Source: Variovorax ginsengisoli (GTDB lineage: Bacteria > Pseudomonadota > Gammaproteobacteria > Burkholderiales > Burkholderiaceae_C). Taken from it: a stretch of 64,000 nt of DNA. This document shows positions 1-7,532 of this stretch, piece by piece (within the stretch, counting starts at the first letter, position 1; the number at the start of each line of letters is the position of its first letter). The notes below the pieces were generated by a model, which worked only from the letters and a program-made list of their open reading frames with translations, searched no databases and was not told where the DNA came from. A program made the translations under genes and the position numbers. Location: contig NZ_JAUJZH010000035.1 of assembly GCF_030486595.1 (NCBI RefSeq), positions 1 to 64,000 of the forward strand. The letters run 5' to 3'.

Positions 1-34
1 GAGATACCATGAACCCCTTCACTCGCGTGCTTCC

Positions 35-52
35 GTGATCGTCCACGATCAC
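35..52. promoter_or_regulatory. Perfect palindrome upstream of histidine kinase
   Basis: The sequence reads GTGATCGT-CC-ACGATCAC, two perfect 8-bp arms around a 2-bp spacer, 117 bp before the kinase start. It could be an operator for the partner response regulator. That role is inferred; only the symmetry is seen. Confidence 0.4.
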
Positions 53-105
53 CTTGAAACACCGTCCGCGATCACGCTGAAACCAGCGTCCACGATCGCT
101 GAAAT
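40..105. repeat. Three degenerate 23-24 bp direct repeats
   Basis: Three successive copies with the core CGTCCRCGATC, each followed by a TGAAA-type tail, start at 40, 63 and 87. The period of 23-24 bp corresponds to about two helical turns. Such spacing fits OmpR-type regulators binding direct repeats ahead of a two-component gene, but the binding protein is not visible in the window. Confidence 0.45.
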
Positions 106-168
106 GCGCAACACACTGGGATACACGCGATTCGACTGGTGACAGGGCCAGGGCCTATAAAGCGGTGC

Positions 169-1479
169 ATGACCATTCGTCGACTCTTGCCCGGAACCCT
201 GTTCTCCCGCGTGACGCTGATCATCGTGATCGGATTGACGATCGCGCAGTTGCTGACCTTCGCGGCGATCCGCTACGAACGCGGCGTCGCGATGCGCGAA
301 TTGATGATGAACGGAATCGAACGAGACATCGCCAGTTCGGTGGCGATCCTCGACCGACTGCCCGCCGCCGAAAGGGAGGGCTGGCTGAACCGACTCGAAA
401 GGCGCAACTACCGCTTCGAACTCGGTGGCAGCGTACAGGGTTTCGCGCCTGAATCCTCCTCGTTGCAGGAGTTTGCCGCTGCGATCGTCCAGGCACTCCA
501 TCCGTTCGAAGTCGTCAAGGTGGCGGTGCCCGCCGATCCGGCCGAGGAACTCCAGATCCAGCTCAGGCTCAGCGACGGCAGCCCTGTGGTGGTCGACGCG
601 AAAAGGGTCGGCATGCCGGTTTCCGACTGGGTCATGTGGGTGCTTGCGGTCCAGTTGGCCGTCCTGGCCTTCTGTGCCTGGCTCGCGGTCCGCCTGGTCA
701 CCCGGCCTCTAGCGCGGCTCGCCGCCGCGGCGGACGGCCTGGGACCCGACCTCACGGCGCGCGAGCTCGCCGAACACGGCCCGACCGAAGTCGCGCACGC
801 CGCGCGCGCATTCAACGCCATGCAGCGCCGAATCGCGGGCTACATGGCTGAGCGCGTGGAGATCCTGGCGGCCATTTCGCACGACCTCCAGACACCCATC
901 ACCCGCATGCGGCTGCGCACCGAACTGATGGACAACGAACAGGACCAGCTCAAGTTCCGCCAGGATCTCGATGCCATGCATGCGCTGGTCAGGGAAGGTG
1001 TCACCTACGCGAGAACCCTCCACGGCACCAATGAGCCGGCCTGCCGGATCGATGCCGATGCGCTCCTGGAGAGCATGGTCGCGGACTACGAGGACTCCGG
1101 ACATACGGTGGTGCTCGAGGGCCGGATCGGTGCCCCGATCATGACGCGGCCCAACGCGCTGCGCCGGATTCTGACCAACCTGATCGACAACGCCTTGAAG
1201 TTCGGGAGCGAGGTGTGCCTGCGAACGCGCATCGAGTCCGGCCGGCTCATGATCTCGGTCCTCGACAACGGACCAGGCATACCGGCTGATCAGCTGGACG
1301 CGGTTCTCAAGCCCTTCTACCGGGTGGAAGGCTCGCGCAACCGTGGCACCGGCGGAACCGGCCTCGGCCTGGCCATCGCGCAGCAGCTCGCCACGGCGAT
1401 GAGCGCCGAGCTGAAGCTGCGCAACCGCGACGAAGGCGGGCTCGAAGCCCGACTGACGATCGATACGAATCGCCCATGA
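169..1479 (+). CDS. Sensor histidine kinase, EnvZ/QseC-like
   Basis: A membrane-bound sensor kinase of 436 aa that autophosphorylates and passes phosphate to a response regulator. The first membrane segment is at about residues 10-30, a periplasmic loop at 31-150 and a second segment at 155-178, followed by a HAMP linker. The phospho-acceptor is in SHDLQTP near residue 238; the N box LIDNALKFG lies near 338, DNGPGIP near 364 and the glycine-rich GTGGTGLGLAI near 393. The ATG at 169 is preferred to a GTG at 139 because the first membrane helix then sits at the usual distance from the N-terminus. No response regulator is adjacent within the window; it may lie left of position 1. Confidence 0.9.
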   Translation: MTIRRLLPGTLFSRVTLIIVIGLTIAQLLTFAAIRYERGVAMRELMMNGIERDIASSVAILDRLPAAEREGWLNRLERRNYRFELGGSVQGFAPESSSLQEFAAAIVQALHPFEVVKVAVPADPAEELQIQLRLSDGSPVVVDAKRVGMPVSDWVMWVLAVQLAVLAFCAWLAVRLVTRPLARLAAAADGLGPDLTARELAEHGPTEVAHAARAFNAMQRRIAGYMAERVEILAAISHDLQTPITRMRLRTELMDNEQDQLKFRQDLDAMHALVREGVTYARTLHGTNEPACRIDADALLESMVADYEDSGHTVVLEGRIGAPIMTRPNALRRILTNLIDNALKFGSEVCLRTRIESGRLMISVLDNGPGIPADQLDAVLKPFYRVEGSRNRGTGGTGLGLAIAQQLATAMSAELKLRNRDEGGLEARLTIDTNRP

Positions 1480-1729
1480 AGCCCGGCCGCCCGACCTGGC
1501 CGACCACGCTGAGGGTGTGGCCGGCGTCCTCGGAGTCGCAGCGCAGGCTGTCGAGAAGCGCGTCGCTTTCACGATCCGGCCGCCATGCTTGCGCCGCGTC
1601 GGCAAGCCGCCGCAGCGAACGGTTCGCGACCCGCAGAAACGCAATCGCGACAGGGAGATCATTGGACGATGGTGTCGCAAGACGGGCCTTCGCGCAGGCG
1701 AATGTCGAAAGCCAAGCGCAAACTTCGCC

Positions 1730-3517
1730 TCAGCCGAAGGTGAAGACATAGGCCTGGGCGCCGGGGTCCTCGAACTCGATCTCGAACAAGCGCGCCCCGC
1801 GCAGCCTGGACTGGCGTACCAGCTGATACAGCCTCTGCGCATCGATCGTTCCGTGGCCCTCGGCATCGACATCCGCGCCGTGGTCGGCGAGCGGCGGCTT
1901 GCCGTCCACGAGCACCCTGAAGCGCACCGGCTTTCCGTCGGCGCCGGGGCCCAGCACCAGGTGCAGGTCGCGCGCCTCGAAGCGATAGGCGATGCGACTG
2001 CCGGCAGCTCCGGCCACCGCGCGCTCGCGTTCCACGTTCCATTCGCCCTGGAGCGACCACTGATCGGTATCGAGCGAGGCGGCGCCCTGGTAGCGATGCG
2101 CGACATCGCGCACGATGCCTCCGCGGGGCACGAAGTTGCTCGCCCGCTCGTGCCCGAGGTAGGTTTCCTGCGACAGCGCCCGCGACGGCCCCGGTGCCGC
2201 CTGGGTGCCCTTCCCGACAGGCGCGACCAGATCCCGCGGGACCGCGTCCTTTCCTGCTTCCGCGAGAAGCTGCTGGATGACTTGTTCCGATTGCCCGTAC
2301 TGGCCTTCGCCGAACTCGTGATGGCGGATACGCCCCTGGGCGTCCACGAAATAAAACGCCGGCCAGTACTGATTGCCGAAGGCGCGCCAGATCGCGAAAT
2401 CGCTGTCGACTGCGACCGGAAAGCCGATGTCCAGGTCCTTGACTGCCCGGTGTACGTTCGAGGCACGCTTCTCGAAGGCGAACTCGGGCGAGTGGACCCC
2501 GATGACCACCAGGCCCGCGGCCTTGTACTTCTCCGCCCAGGCACGGACATAGGGCACCGTTCGCAGGCAGTTGATGCAGGAATAGGTCCAGAAGTCGACC
2601 AGCACCACCTTGCCGCGCAGATCCTCGCGGCTGAGAGCCGGCGAATTGAGCCACTCGGTCGCCCCTTCGAGCGAAGGCAGGACGCCCTCGATCGGGAGCG
2701 CGCGGGCGCTGGCGGGCCGGACTTCGGCCACCTTCATGAAGGCATCGTCTGCTCTGGCACCCGTGCCCGAAGGCAGGCCGCCGGGCAGCCGAAGCCCGCT
2801 TCGATCGAGGATGCGAGTCTCGAACTCCGAGGTGGTGGCCAGCGAGAGTCGACTGAGCGCACCGGTGTCCAGGCCCAGTGCGATCGCGCCGACGCCCACC
2901 AGCACCGCCACGCCCGCCGCGCGGCGGATCCAGTCGCCCACGGGCAGTGATCGCTTGAGCAGCGCTATCAGCCGTCCGCCGAAGAGCAACGCCAGTGCCA
3001 GGGAGGTGCCGGCACCCGACGCATAGGCGAGCAACAGCAGGGAGGTGCCCGCGCTGGCCCCGTTGAGTGCCGCTCCGGTCAGGATCAAGCCCAGGATCGG
3101 GCCCGCGCACGGCGCCCAAAGCAATCCGGTGCCGACGCCCAGGAGCAGCGGCGAAAAAACCGACCCTTGCGCGGGCCGCCCGCCGGGAGAGGACTCCGAG
3201 AGCCGAAGTCCGAGCGCCACGAGCGGCCTGCTCCACCGGTCGGCCAGGCTCGGAAAAAGCAGCGTGACGCCAAACAACGCAAGGACCGCGATCGCTGCGT
3301 AGCGGCCGTACGCATTGAGCTCGACCACCCAGCCGCCGCCCACCGCCGCCAGCGAGGCGATCGCCGCGAACGCAAGCGCCATGCCGATCAGCAGCGGCAG
3401 CCCGTGCGAGCGAAACGGCCGGTCGGCACGCGCGAAGACGAAGGGCAGCACCGGCAGGATGCAAGGGCTCAGGATGGTCAGTACGCCGCCCAGATAGGCA
3501 GCTATCAAGAAGAGCAT
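1730..3517 (-). CDS. DipZ-type cytochrome c biogenesis / thiol-disulfide protein
   Basis: A 595-aa membrane protein combining three parts. The N-terminal ~240 residues are a CcdA/DsbD-like membrane domain with the characteristic LSPCILPVLPFVFAR segment. A thioredoxin-fold domain follows at about 290-420, with the redox motif CINC in FWTYSCINC near residue 309. The C-terminal domain (about 430-595) is the one found in DipZ proteins. It should carry electrons across the inner membrane to periplasmic thiols. The start at 3517 is chosen over an in-frame ATG at 3538 because homologues begin MLFLIAAYLGG-like and a GGAA element precedes it. The divergent thioredoxin gene at 3970 shares the FWTY-CINC signature, so the two may work on the same substrates. 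Confidence 0.88.
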   Translation of the reverse strand: MLFLIAAYLGGVLTILSPCILPVLPFVFARADRPFRSHGLPLLIGMALAFAAIASLAAVGGGWVVELNAYGRYAAIAVLALFGVTLLFPSLADRWSRPLVALGLRLSESSPGGRPAQGSVFSPLLLGVGTGLLWAPCAGPILGLILTGAALNGASAGTSLLLLAYASGAGTSLALALLFGGRLIALLKRSLPVGDWIRRAAGVAVLVGVGAIALGLDTGALSRLSLATTSEFETRILDRSGLRLPGGLPSGTGARADDAFMKVAEVRPASARALPIEGVLPSLEGATEWLNSPALSREDLRGKVVLVDFWTYSCINCLRTVPYVRAWAEKYKAAGLVVIGVHSPEFAFEKRASNVHRAVKDLDIGFPVAVDSDFAIWRAFGNQYWPAFYFVDAQGRIRHHEFGEGQYGQSEQVIQQLLAEAGKDAVPRDLVAPVGKGTQAAPGPSRALSQETYLGHERASNFVPRGGIVRDVAHRYQGAASLDTDQWSLQGEWNVERERAVAGAAGSRIAYRFEARDLHLVLGPGADGKPVRFRVLVDGKPPLADHGADVDAEGHGTIDAQRLYQLVRQSRLRGARLFEIEFEDPGAQAYVFTFG

Positions 3518-3593
3518 GATCGTCGTTCCACAGGGCATGCGGGATGTCGCATGGAGTGGTTATAGACGCCGGAATGCCGGCTGGCTCGCGTTC

Positions 3594-3638
3594 TGTACAC
3601 CTCTGTGTCAGAAGGCCCTGAGCACACATTTCATTTCA
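3594..3638 (-). promoter_or_regulatory. Shared spaced motif, dipZ-like promoter
   Basis: Read on the minus strand, TGAAA is followed after exactly 22 nt by CTGACACAGAGGTGTACA, which ends 77 nt before the ATG at 3517. The same two blocks with the same 22-nt spacing and a 76-nt distance to the ATG occur at 6062-6106 before the DUF6130 gene. This looks like a common promoter or activator site. The factor that reads it is unknown. Confidence 0.5.
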
Positions 3639-3811
3639 TTCCGGAGCGCTTTCACAGCAGCGACTCCAGATCGCCCCGGCAGATCGCCAGCGCCTCGCCC
3701 CACAGCAGGCCCCTTTCGCCCATCGTCGAATTCCTCGGCGAAGGGGCTGTACCCCAGGATGTCCGACGGCGGCAGCATCAGGCTTGCGGCTGACCCGGCT
3801 TGTACCGACAA
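3608..3811 (-). other. Possible frameshifted small-protein remnant
   Basis: The intergenic stretch 3518-3969 holds no intact gene. On the minus strand one frame reads LPPSDILGYSPFAEEFDDG and a second, one base out of register, continues as GERGLLWGEALAICRGDLESLL before a stop near 3657. The two halves read like one short protein split by a frameshift. The family was not recognised, so this is tentative. Confidence 0.25.
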
Positions 3812-3862
3812 GTATCCGGAGGCGTCCCGAACACACTAGGTTGCGCGCGACTGGTCGGGCAT

Positions 3863-3907
3863 TGAATCGGATCGTGTCGAAAGCCGCGCAATGTACGAAA
3901 CCATACA
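3863..3907 (+). promoter_or_regulatory. Related spaced motif upstream of thioredoxin gene
   Basis: TGAAT is followed after 22 nt by AATGTACGAAACCATACA (3890-3907). This matches the block at 6062-6079 at 11 of 18 positions and keeps the same internal spacing as the motifs before the dipZ-like and DUF6130 genes. It lies 62 nt before the ATG at 3970. It is a weaker member of the same promoter class. Confidence 0.3.
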
Positions 3908-3969
3908 CTCCGGCGGGGCGATGGCCGATCGCGGGACTAAAACCATGCTTCCGCCATCCACCCCAATGA

Positions 3970-4548
3970 ATGAACACCATGCGCATTCGATCCAACGTCA
4001 TCGTCTCCACCTTCCTGGTTGCTTCCGCCCTTGCTGCGGCCGGCGCGCTTTCCTATGCTGCGCCCCCTGCCGGCAACTCCGGCGCGGCCGACGCGCCCAG
4101 GCCGGCGCCGGAGTTCCAGGGCATCGACACCTGGCTGAACTCCAAGCCACTGGCCCTCGAACAACTGCGCGGCAAGGTCGTGCTGGTGGATTTCTGGACC
4201 TACACCTGCATCAACTGCCTCAACCACCTTCCATCCATTCAAAGCTGGCATGAAAGATACAAGGATCAAGGCCTCGTGGTGGTCGGCGTGCATACGCCGG
4301 AGTTTCCCTACGAGAAGAGCACCAGCAACGTGCAGTCGGCCATCAATCGGCTGCACATCAAGCACGCCGTCGCCCAGGACAACAGCTACGCCACCTGGAA
4401 GGCCTACAGCAACAGTTACTGGCCCGCGGTGTACCTGATCGACAAGCAGGGCCGCATCGTCTACTCGCACTTCGGCGAGGGCAGCTACGGCGCGACCGAG
4501 AAGAAGATCCAGCAGCTTCTCGCAGAGCAACCCGCGGTCGGTTCATGA
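3970..4548 (+). CDS. TlpA/redoxin-family periplasmic thioredoxin
   Basis: A 192-aa exported thiol-disulfide protein. An N-terminal hydrophobic signal segment (about residues 10-31, ending near SYAAP) is followed by a thioredoxin fold with FWTYTCINC at about residues 75-83, giving a CINC active site. The sequence after it (VVVGVHTPEFPYEK, then DNSYATWKAY and YWPAVYLIDKQGRI) is typical of the DipZ-associated redoxin group. It probably reduces or isomerises periplasmic disulfides. An alternative ATG at 3979 would remove three residues. It is divergent from the dipZ-like gene and may use the membrane protein as electron donor. Confidence 0.88.
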   Translation: MNTMRIRSNVIVSTFLVASALAAAGALSYAAPPAGNSGAADAPRPAPEFQGIDTWLNSKPLALEQLRGKVVLVDFWTYTCINCLNHLPSIQSWHERYKDQGLVVVGVHTPEFPYEKSTSNVQSAINRLHIKHAVAQDNSYATWKAYSNSYWPAVYLIDKQGRIVYSHFGEGSYGATEKKIQQLLAEQPAVGS

Positions 4549-4549
4549 C

Positions 4550-4702
4550 ATGAGGAGGCTGTTGTTCTCGCTCTTGTTCCTGGCAGGCGGCGTGGCACAC
4601 GAGTGGCGCAATCCGGTGAACTGCCAGTGCATCTCGGCGCGCCAGGTGATCGGTGCGGAGCGCGGCAGGCGCCGGCGCGGCGCCCTGTCGGACCGGTCCT
4701 GA
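4550..4702 (+). CDS. Small putative secreted protein
   Basis: A 50-codon frame starts one base after the thioredoxin stop. It encodes MRRLLFSLLFLAGGVAHEWR followed by a short Cys-containing and Arg-rich tail. The N-terminus looks like a signal peptide. No family was recognised. The tight spacing suggests co-translation with the thioredoxin, but the frame may also be the stub of a longer decayed gene, since 4703-5015 holds only fragments. Confidence 0.3.
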   Translation: MRRLLFSLLFLAGGVAHEWRNPVNCQCISARQVIGAERGRRRRGALSDRS

Positions 4703-4834
4703 GATGTCAGATCTTCGGCGCCGCGCCCGGCTCGCGCGTCATGGCGCGCCGAGACCGTGAGCATCGTTCGCTGCCGCGTCTCATCGACTTTCAACGGAAC
4801 CTGCACCACCGGGGCCGGTTTCCTGCACGCTGGT

Positions 4835-4966
4835 TCAATTGGAATCCACTGCCACGATCGCTGGCATGTCCACGACGCCGAATTCGAAGATCGCCTCCGT
4901 TCCGAGATCGGCGAACGCCAGCACGCGCGAGGTCCTGATGGCCTGCGGTACGAGGCAGGCAAATAT
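4835..4966 (-). pseudogene. Unidentified gene remnant
   Basis: A 43-codon open frame without an ATG reads PQAIRTSRVLAFADLG, then TEAIFEFGVVDMPAIVAVDSN, and ends at a stop at 4835. Codon third positions are overwhelmingly G or C, as in real genes here, so it is likely the C-terminal end of a truncated gene. The parent family was not identified. Confidence 0.35.
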
Positions 4967-5015
4967 TCAGCCCGGGTGGCACGAAGGGAGCGTGGGCGAA
5001 CCCACGCCGCACCGC

Positions 5016-5435
5016 TCAGGCGAGATTGAGCGTCACTTCGATGTTGCCGCGTGTGGCCTTCGAGTAGGGACAGGTCTGGTGCGCCGTATCGACGATCGCT
5101 TTCGCGACCGTGCGGTCGACGCCGGGCATCGAGACGTTGAGGCGGGCTCGCAGCAGATAGCCTGCATCGCCGAGGCCGAGGTCGACCTCCGTGTCGACCG
5201 CCAGATCCTTCGGAAGGGTGACCTGCATCCCCAGCGCTGCCTTGCCCATCGCGCCGATGAAGCAGGCCGACCAGCCCGCCGCGAACAGCTGTTCGGGGTT
5301 GGTGCCGGTGCCTGTCGAGCCAGGCGTGGACAGCTGGATGTCGAGTCGGCCATCGTCGCTGCGCGACGCGCCATCGTGACGGCCACCGGTCGTGTGGGTC
5401 TTGCCGGTGTAGACGATTTTGTTGATTTGGGACAT
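5016..5435 (-). CDS. OsmC/Ohr-family organic hydroperoxide resistance protein
   Basis: A 139-aa cytosolic thiol peroxidase that reduces organic hydroperoxides. The family is shown by the opening YTGKTHTTGGR, the NPEQLFAAGWSACFIGAM segment with the peroxidatic cysteine, and HQTCPYSKATRGN with the second cysteine. The length is that of classic Ohr. The ATG at 5435 is preferred because a GCGGAA element lies about 8 nt upstream; an ATG two codons earlier is possible. A paralogue of the same fold is encoded at 17185-17652, and both belong to the oxidative-stress island. Confidence 0.9.
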   Translation of the reverse strand: MSQINKIVYTGKTHTTGGRHDGASRSDDGRLDIQLSTPGSTGTGTNPEQLFAAGWSACFIGAMGKAALGMQVTLPKDLAVDTEVDLGLGDAGYLLRARLNVSMPGVDRTVAKAIVDTAHQTCPYSKATRGNIEVTLNLA

Positions 5436-5515
5436 GGTCATTTTTCCGCGGTGGGTTTCGGGGATTGCGAGGGGGAGCAAGGGGGAATAGTGGGGAGTGA
5501 GGGCGGGCGATCGCC

Positions 5516-5986
5516 TCAATGCGCGTGGGGCTGAGATGCCGCCGGACGCTCCGGGACGGTCACGGCAATGCTCTCGGCCGCCAGGATCTTGTGGGTCGGA
5601 TCGGCGACCTCGATCAGCATCTTGTGGACGCCCGGCGTCAGTCCGACCACGATGATGGGATCTCCACTGGTGTGAGCCCAGGTGCCCGGCCGGTCGTCGA
5701 CCGTCACGTGAAGATGGCCGACACGCGGCGAGACGCCGCGGGCGCCATCGCCGAAGACCGGAATGATCCGGACGTTCTCGGTTCGATACTGGAGGATGAC
5801 GACCCCGCGTGCGAGGGGATCGGCCAAGGGCGGATACACGACGAGCTTCGCGGCCGGTTCCGATGCCAGCGGAATGACCGGCGCGGGACGACCGACGTCC
5901 GTCGCACCGGTCTGCGCCCCGGCAGTTGCCGATGCCAAGGCAAGCCCGGCGAACAGGCTGGCGGCGGCGATGAGGGATAGCTTCAT
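5516..5986 (-). CDS. DUF6130 family secreted protein
   Basis: A 156-aa protein with a clear signal peptide (MKLSLIAAASLFAGLALASA, cleaved near AGAQ). The mature part reads KLVVYPPLADPLARGVVILQ, later VGHLHVTVDD and DPIIVVGLTPGVHKMLIEVAD, which I recognise as the DUF6130 pattern. The function is unknown; it is probably a small periplasmic beta-rich domain. The ATG at 5986 follows GGAGACCTCT. Its promoter shares a spaced motif with the dipZ-like gene, suggesting joint regulation. It is 80 bp upstream of the ohr-like gene in the same direction, so the two may form an operon. Confidence 0.75.
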   Translation of the reverse strand: MKLSLIAAASLFAGLALASATAGAQTGATDVGRPAPVIPLASEPAAKLVVYPPLADPLARGVVILQYRTENVRIIPVFGDGARGVSPRVGHLHVTVDDRPGTWAHTSGDPIIVVGLTPGVHKMLIEVADPTHKILAAESIAVTVPERPAASQPHAH

Positions 5987-6313
5987 AGAGGTCTCCGTCG
6001 AGGTTCGATGAGTGGTGACGGCGGAATTCTGGGCCCGCGACGGGTGCGCCGGCGCAATCCATGTATGCCTCTGTATCAGCCTGCCGAAACACGACACTAC
6101 GTTTCATTGCCGCGGACCGTCTCCGCGACAGCGCAGGGGTGGCTGCTCTCGCCGTCTCGACATCGAGCTCCTCCCCGACGCGGCCCAGCAACTCGGGGCC
6201 CGGCCTTCGGTGACACCTTGGTATCAGCCATCAAGGCAGATTGATGCTCACCAGGTTGGTCTCGATTGCCTCATCAACCCGCGTTCTCGCTCGCGGCGAG
6301 CCGACCTGCCGTG
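5987..6313 (-). other. Intergenic region with DUF6130 promoter
   Basis: No convincing gene is present. The left part carries the 6062-6106 motif. The right part contains a 28-codon open tail on the minus strand ending TRVDEAIETNLVSINLP that begins inside the end of the epoxide hydrolase gene. It resembles a gene end but has no start, and I cannot assign it. Confidence 0.3.
6062..6106 (-). promoter_or_regulatory. Shared spaced motif, DUF6130 promoter
   Basis: Minus strand: TGAAA, 22 nt, CTGATACAGAGGCATACA, then 76 nt to the ATG at 5986. Block identity, internal spacing and distance to the start all match the element before the dipZ-like gene. The motif is seen in the sequence; its use as a promoter is inferred. 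Confidence 0.5.
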
Positions 6314-7468
6314 TCAGCTCAGCGCACGGAAGAAATCACGCAGGTCAGTGACGATGGCTTGGGGTTCTTCCCAGGCGCCGAAATGGCCGCCGCTCGGGTG
6401 AAGCCGCCTCTGCCGGAGGTTGTAGTAGCGCTCGGCCCAGCGCCGCGGCGCGCTGCAAACCTCCTCCGGCAACACGGAGATGCCGACTGGTGATTCGACC
6501 ACGGGCAGGCGGCCGTGGACCGGCGTCCAGGGATGGTGGGCCGCCTCGTAGTAGTAGCGTGCCGAAGTACCGTAGCTCTGGGTGACCCAGTAGATCATGA
6601 TCGTGGTCAGCAGGTCGTCCTTGGTGAAGCGAGTCTCGACGTTGCCGTTGCAGTCGCTCCAGCTGCGTTGCTTCTCGACAATCCAGGAGGCCAGGCCGGC
6701 AGGTGAATCGTTGAGCGCTGCCGCGATGGTCTGCGGCTTGGTGCTTTGCAGCGCCGAATAGGCCGATTCGGTCGCGAAGAAGTTCTGCAGCCGGGCGGCG
6801 ACGTGCGCCTCGTCGGGGTCATAGTCCCCGGCCGCCGGCATGCCGCCGGTGAACAGGTCCAGCGGAAGCGTCATCGTGAAGTGAACGCCCATCATGCGCT
6901 CGGAATATCGGTGCCCCAGATCGGCGGTGATCAATGCGCCCCAGTCGGCGCCGTGCGCCGCGAAGCGCGCATGGCCGAGACGATCCATGAGTTCCACCCA
7001 CAGTGCGGAAGTACGCCAGAAGTTGACTCCGGTCTTGCGCAGCGGCGTGGAGAAGCCGTGGCCCGGCAGGGAAGGAATCACCAGGTCGAAGGCATCGGCG
7101 GGGTCGCCGCCGTAGGAGGCGGGATCGCTGAGTGGGCCGATCACCTTGTGGTATTCCCAGAACGTCCAGGGCCAGCCATGCGAAAGGATCAGCGGCTTTG
7201 GCTTGGGACCCTTGCCGCGCACGTGCATGAAGTGGATCGGCACACCGTCGATCTCGGTGCGGAACTGCGGGTACGAATTGATCTTGCGTTCGTGCGCTCG
7301 CCAGTCGTAGCCGTCGATCCAGTAGGCGATGAGGTCCTTGAGGTATGCGGTGTTGGTGCCGTACTGCCAGTCGTCGTTGGCGAAGTCATCGACCCAGCGC
7401 GTGAGCTTGAGGCGAGTCCGCAGGTCATCGAGGACCTGGTCGGCTACGTTGATGCGAAACTGTTCCAT
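6314..7468 (-). CDS. Epoxide hydrolase (alpha/beta-hydrolase fold)
   Basis: A 384-aa enzyme that adds water to epoxides. It starts with the EHN N-terminal region (RINVADQVLDDLRTRLKLTR) typical of microsomal-type hydrolases. The oxyanion motif HGWP is at residues 97-100, the predicted nucleophile Asp175 is in GADWG, and the catalytic His is near 362 in GGHFGAWE. No signal peptide is present, so it acts in the cytosol. It lies 64 bp downstream of a second epoxide hydrolase gene, with which it is probably cotranscribed. The natural substrate is not evident. Confidence 0.88.
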   Translation of the reverse strand: MEQFRINVADQVLDDLRTRLKLTRWVDDFANDDWQYGTNTAYLKDLIAYWIDGYDWRAHERKINSYPQFRTEIDGVPIHFMHVRGKGPKPKPLILSHGWPWTFWEYHKVIGPLSDPASYGGDPADAFDLVIPSLPGHGFSTPLRKTGVNFWRTSALWVELMDRLGHARFAAHGADWGALITADLGHRYSERMMGVHFTMTLPLDLFTGGMPAAGDYDPDEAHVAARLQNFFATESAYSALQSTKPQTIAAALNDSPAGLASWIVEKQRSWSDCNGNVETRFTKDDLLTTIMIYWVTQSYGTSARYYYEAAHHPWTPVHGRLPVVESPVGISVLPEEVCSAPRRWAERYYNLRQRRLHPSGGHFGAWEEPQAIVTDLRDFFRALS

Positions 7469-7493
7469 GTTCTTTCTCCTTGGACGGTGCGAG

Positions 7494-7517
7494 ATCCAAG
7501 GACACTGTCCTTTGGAT
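7494..7517 (-). terminator. Imperfect hairpin between two epoxide hydrolase genes
   Basis: Arms ATCCAAGGACA and TGTCCTTTGGAT pair with one bulged base around a single-base loop. No T-run follows on the minus strand, so it may only attenuate readthrough or stabilise mRNA ends. Confidence 0.3.
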
Positions 7518-7532
7518 CCCGCTGGAAGCTAC

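Noticed and set aside
40..105. CRISPR array
   Set aside because: The three repeats are directly adjacent, degenerate and have no spacers or cas genes.
1480..1729. Minus-strand gene between the histidine kinase and the dipZ-like gene
   Set aside because: The frame (DLPVAIAFLRVANRSLRR) is open but has no start, overlaps the kinase end antisense and matches nothing recognised.
4703..4834. Coding remnant continuing from the thioredoxin region
   Set aside because: An open frame exists on the minus strand, but its third-position bias is only moderate and no motif is visible.
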